64,000 nucleotides of DNA from Cyclaneusma minus. Its lineage: Eukaryota; Ascomycota; Leotiomycetes; Marthamycetales; Marthamycetaceae. The DNA lies in the NCBI GenBank assembly GCA_037179335.1, contig JAKZHN010000004.1:1612001-1676000 (forward strand). The letters are read 5' to 3'. A program made the position numbers and the translations under genes. Under the pieces are notes generated by a model. It did not search any database. It was not told the DNA's origin and saw only the letters and a list, made by a program, of their open reading frames with translations. Shown in pieces: positions 60,955 through 64,000 of this stretch (its first letter is position 1; each line of letters starts with the position of its first letter).

Positions 60955-63900
60955 AATTATTTTCATTATTTTTTATTCTTCTTTTTAAGATATTCTTTTA
61001 TATAGAGGCGTATTTATATATTTGGCTAAAATTTTATATTTTGCCTGAGCTTATATATTTATAATTATAAGCGTATTCTTTATTTATTTATTTATTTACT
61101 TTTTACCAAATTCTATATTTTGCTTTAAAAGCTTATATATTTTAATTATCTTATACTAAATTTAATTTTAAACCGCAATTCGGCCTTTTTTACTTTCAAA
61201 TCCGTTATAAGCCTTAATTTAAACCCCCTTTAAAATTAAAATATAGCCTTTCGCCTGGGCAATGCAAAAGCTAAAAAACCTACGCTATTTTTTTTTATAA
61301 ATTTTAATTATAAAACCGCTAATTGTTTTTTAAAAAAACTTAAAAATATTTAATAGAAATTGCTAGCGTATATTTATAATTAAGCCCAAAATGCCCTATT
61401 TAAAATAAAAAAGCTTTAAAACCTATTTTTTAAAAAATAAATTTCCAAAATAGCTATTATTAAAAAATAGGAAAAGCTTTAGGCTAATTATAAACTTTTT
61501 GATATAAAAAGCAAATAATTAAATAAAAAACTTATACAGGCCTATAAAAAATTTATTTTAGCATATAAAACACTCTTCATAATACGTGCTAAAATTAATA
61601 CTTTTATTAAATAATTCCGGCTATTAAAAGCACTAAAATCCAAGGATCCAATTTCGCCTCCAAGCCCGTCTTTTTTTAAATAGCCCAAATTTAAAGCTAA
61701 AACTAAAGCCTATTTTATTAGCATCTAGCTGCCGGCCCAATACTTTTTAATATTTAAAATGCTTTTTAATAGCTTTAATTTATACTATATTAAATGCATT
61801 TTTAAACCCTTATTATATAATAGTATTATTTTTTTAAAGCTTTACAAATCCAAATTAAAAAACAAATTAATTAATAACTATTTTTGCTTTATAAATAAAA
61901 CATCTAAAATTATTTATAATATAAAATATTTTAAAAAAAAATCTATAATTTTTTTTAATATAATAATACCGCTATTTGCATTTTTATTATAAAAGGATTT
62001 TATAAGCTTTTAAATAAGTTTTATAATAATTTAAAGCTTTTTTTTTATAAATTTAGTAAATTCCGTATTTTATTTCAAAGCCGCTAAAATTTTAATTTTT
62101 TATACCTTTTTTTAAAGCCTTTTTACTTAGCTAAAAATATTAAAGGCCTTTTTAATTTAGCAGCTATAATATAAAATTAATATTAATTTCTAAAAAGCTA
62201 TAATAGGCTTTCGCTTTAAAACCCTTTTTAAAGCTATCAACCATTACCGCCAAATAAAAAAAAACCGGAAACTCTTTATTAAAAATACCAAACGCATAGC
62301 TATTTCGGCCTTTATTTTTTCTATTAATATACCCAGTTTTTAATTTCTTTAAATTCGCTTAGCTTTTAAGCTTTTTTAATTTAAAATTAAACAGCGCTTT
62401 TTTTCAAATATATTTCTAATACTTATTGGCTTTAAAAGCCTTAAATGCTTTAAATATAGCAAATATAAATATTATATTAGAATATATTTAAATTCCAAAA
62501 ATCCTTTTATTAATACCATTAATTATAATATAAATAATAATAAATTTAAAAAGCCTAAAACAAAAGTCCAGTAAAAATAAATACCGCTAAAACAAACTAC
62601 TGCTTTGGCTATTAAATTAAAAAATACCTAGCTGCCAATAGAATTGCATTTAATAGCCTAATATATATAATATTAATTTTTGTCTATTTTTTTAAAAATG
62701 CCCCATATTTAGCTATTAATTTTATTATTATTTCTATTATTTTTAAAAATACAAAATTATTTACTATTAATATTTTAATAAATATAAAAGCATTTTTTTT
62801 TATTAATTATTTTATTATAGCGTAATTTATTTAATATAATAGCTTAAATTTCATTATTTTATATAGGCCTATTTTAATAGCAGCTTTTAATAACTTCATT
62901 TTTATATTTATTATTTAAACCTTTTATTTTTAATTTTCAATTTAAAACCATTAACTTTTTTTTTATATATAATTTTTCATATAAAATATTATAATATAAT
63001 TTTTAAAAAAGCCTATTTAAAATTATATAATATAATAATTAATAACGCTATTAATAAAATCCATTTTCTTTTTAGCCATTATAATTATATAAAGGCCATT
63101 TAATAAAAGTTCTTTATATAATAAAATAATATATTAAATTTTCGGCGCATTAAAAAACCTGCCTTTTTTATATTTAAAAGGCTTCTATCCCTTAAAAGCA
63201 TCTAATATAGGCTTTCCAAGCTTAAAGCCTTTTTATGGATTTTAATTTTATACCCCAAATTTACTATTGCTTTAATAGAAATAGCGGGAGCAATATTATT
63301 ACTTTTTACCCAATTAAGCAAATCCTTTTTATTTAGAATTGCAATAAAGCTATTAAATAAATAATCTATTATCAATTTTTAAATAATAATAAAGTTTTTT
63401 GCATATTTTAACAACCGGATATCTCCAGCGCATTCCAATAGCCTAATAGGTTTGCTAAAAAAAGAATGCCATTAAATCAGGTTAAAAATAATATTATAAA
63501 ATAAAATAATAATATAAATATTTTCACTCCATTTTTTGAACTCTTGGTTAAATTTATTTTAAATTCATTTTCCAGGTCCCGCTTTCTAAAAAAGCAAATA
63601 GCCTGCTAATTACAGCGTTAAAAATTAAAGAAAAAATATAAAAGAAAAATTACTCTAGTATTTTTTAAGCATTTTTTAAAAACCCAAAGCTTTAAGCCTC
63701 CCCCTCCAATAATAAATGGGAATTTTAAACGCTATTGCTTAGCAAAGCCTGTTTAAATTTATATTATTAATATTCCAGCTTTTATTTATTATATTTATTA
63801 AGCCAAAAAAATAAAAATCCAAATTTTTGCTATATTAATTAAAAAAATTAATAAGGCTTTTAAAAAACATCCAAAAAAAATACAATTTTATATATCTAAA

Positions 63901-64000
63901 TATTATAAGCGCTACATAAATATTTTAGCAAATAAGCTTTTTATTAATTTTTTAAATACCAGCCTTAAAATTATTATATTAAGCTTATAAATCCTATATT
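60955..64000. other. RIP-degraded AT-rich DNA to window end
   Basis: About 3 kb. A 77-codon open stretch at 61759-61992 (plus) has no recognised domain. Scattered GC-richer words (near 61,640-61,680 and 61,725-61,740) suggest remnants of coding transposon DNA, but no family could be assigned. Confidence 0.5.

Overview
The window looks like a piece of a filamentous ascomycete (Pezizomycotina) genome with a two-speed layout. Long, extremely AT-rich blocks made of transposons destroyed by C-to-T/G-to-A mutation, the signature of repeat-induced point mutation (RIP), flank one GC-balanced gene island at about 20,430-33,560. Support for a fungus comes from short introns with GTAAGT-like donors and CTAAC/CTGAC branch sites, from RIP-decayed Ty3/Gypsy and Ty1/Copia elements, and from the sharp AT/GC isochore boundaries. 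The species cannot be named from the sequence.

Left AT block (1-20,430): a fold-back repeat lies at the very edge, then decayed DNA with one gag-like remnant carrying three 39-codon repeats (5,553-6,382). A complete plus-strand Gypsy retrotransposon follows (11,435-19,942, target duplication CTAGG) with recognisable reverse transcriptase and integrase remnants. It is interrupted by an inverted 3' fragment of the same family (13,384 to about 14,930).

GC island (20,430-33,560): six gene units, all on the plus strand, fall into two small tandem families with no recognised homologue. Family 1 has four copies starting near 21,536, 23,383, 25,550 and 27,331. They encode Ser/Pro/Arg-rich, probably disordered proteins sharing a central motif of the form PHITVQExTPRL and a basic tail. 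Only the second is cleanly open; the first needs a frameshift or a small intron, the third has an in-frame TAG and no clear ATG, and the fourth is a short wreck. Family 2 has two copies (28,933-30,565 and 31,537 to about 32,957) with two introns at identical positions and phases and an N-terminal paired-cysteine motif. The first copy is intact; the second has an in-frame TAG and perhaps a frameshift.

Right AT block (33,560-64,000): a pair of 108-bp MITE-like repeats marks the boundary. Beyond it are a minus-strand Copia remnant, an 8-bp microsatellite, a duplicated tRNA-like (SINE-like) unit, and a second full Gypsy element on the minus strand (41,341-57,698). The second Gypsy element is split by an unidentified 8.8-kb insertion (48,077-56,904) with its own 11-bp target duplication. 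The last 6 kb is decayed DNA with no firm gene.

Nothing in the window is a known gene cluster or pathway. The main interest is the evolutionary picture: two lineage-specific tandem families, mostly broken, stranded between RIP-burned retrotransposons, and an unusually readable record of how RIP acted on nested copies.
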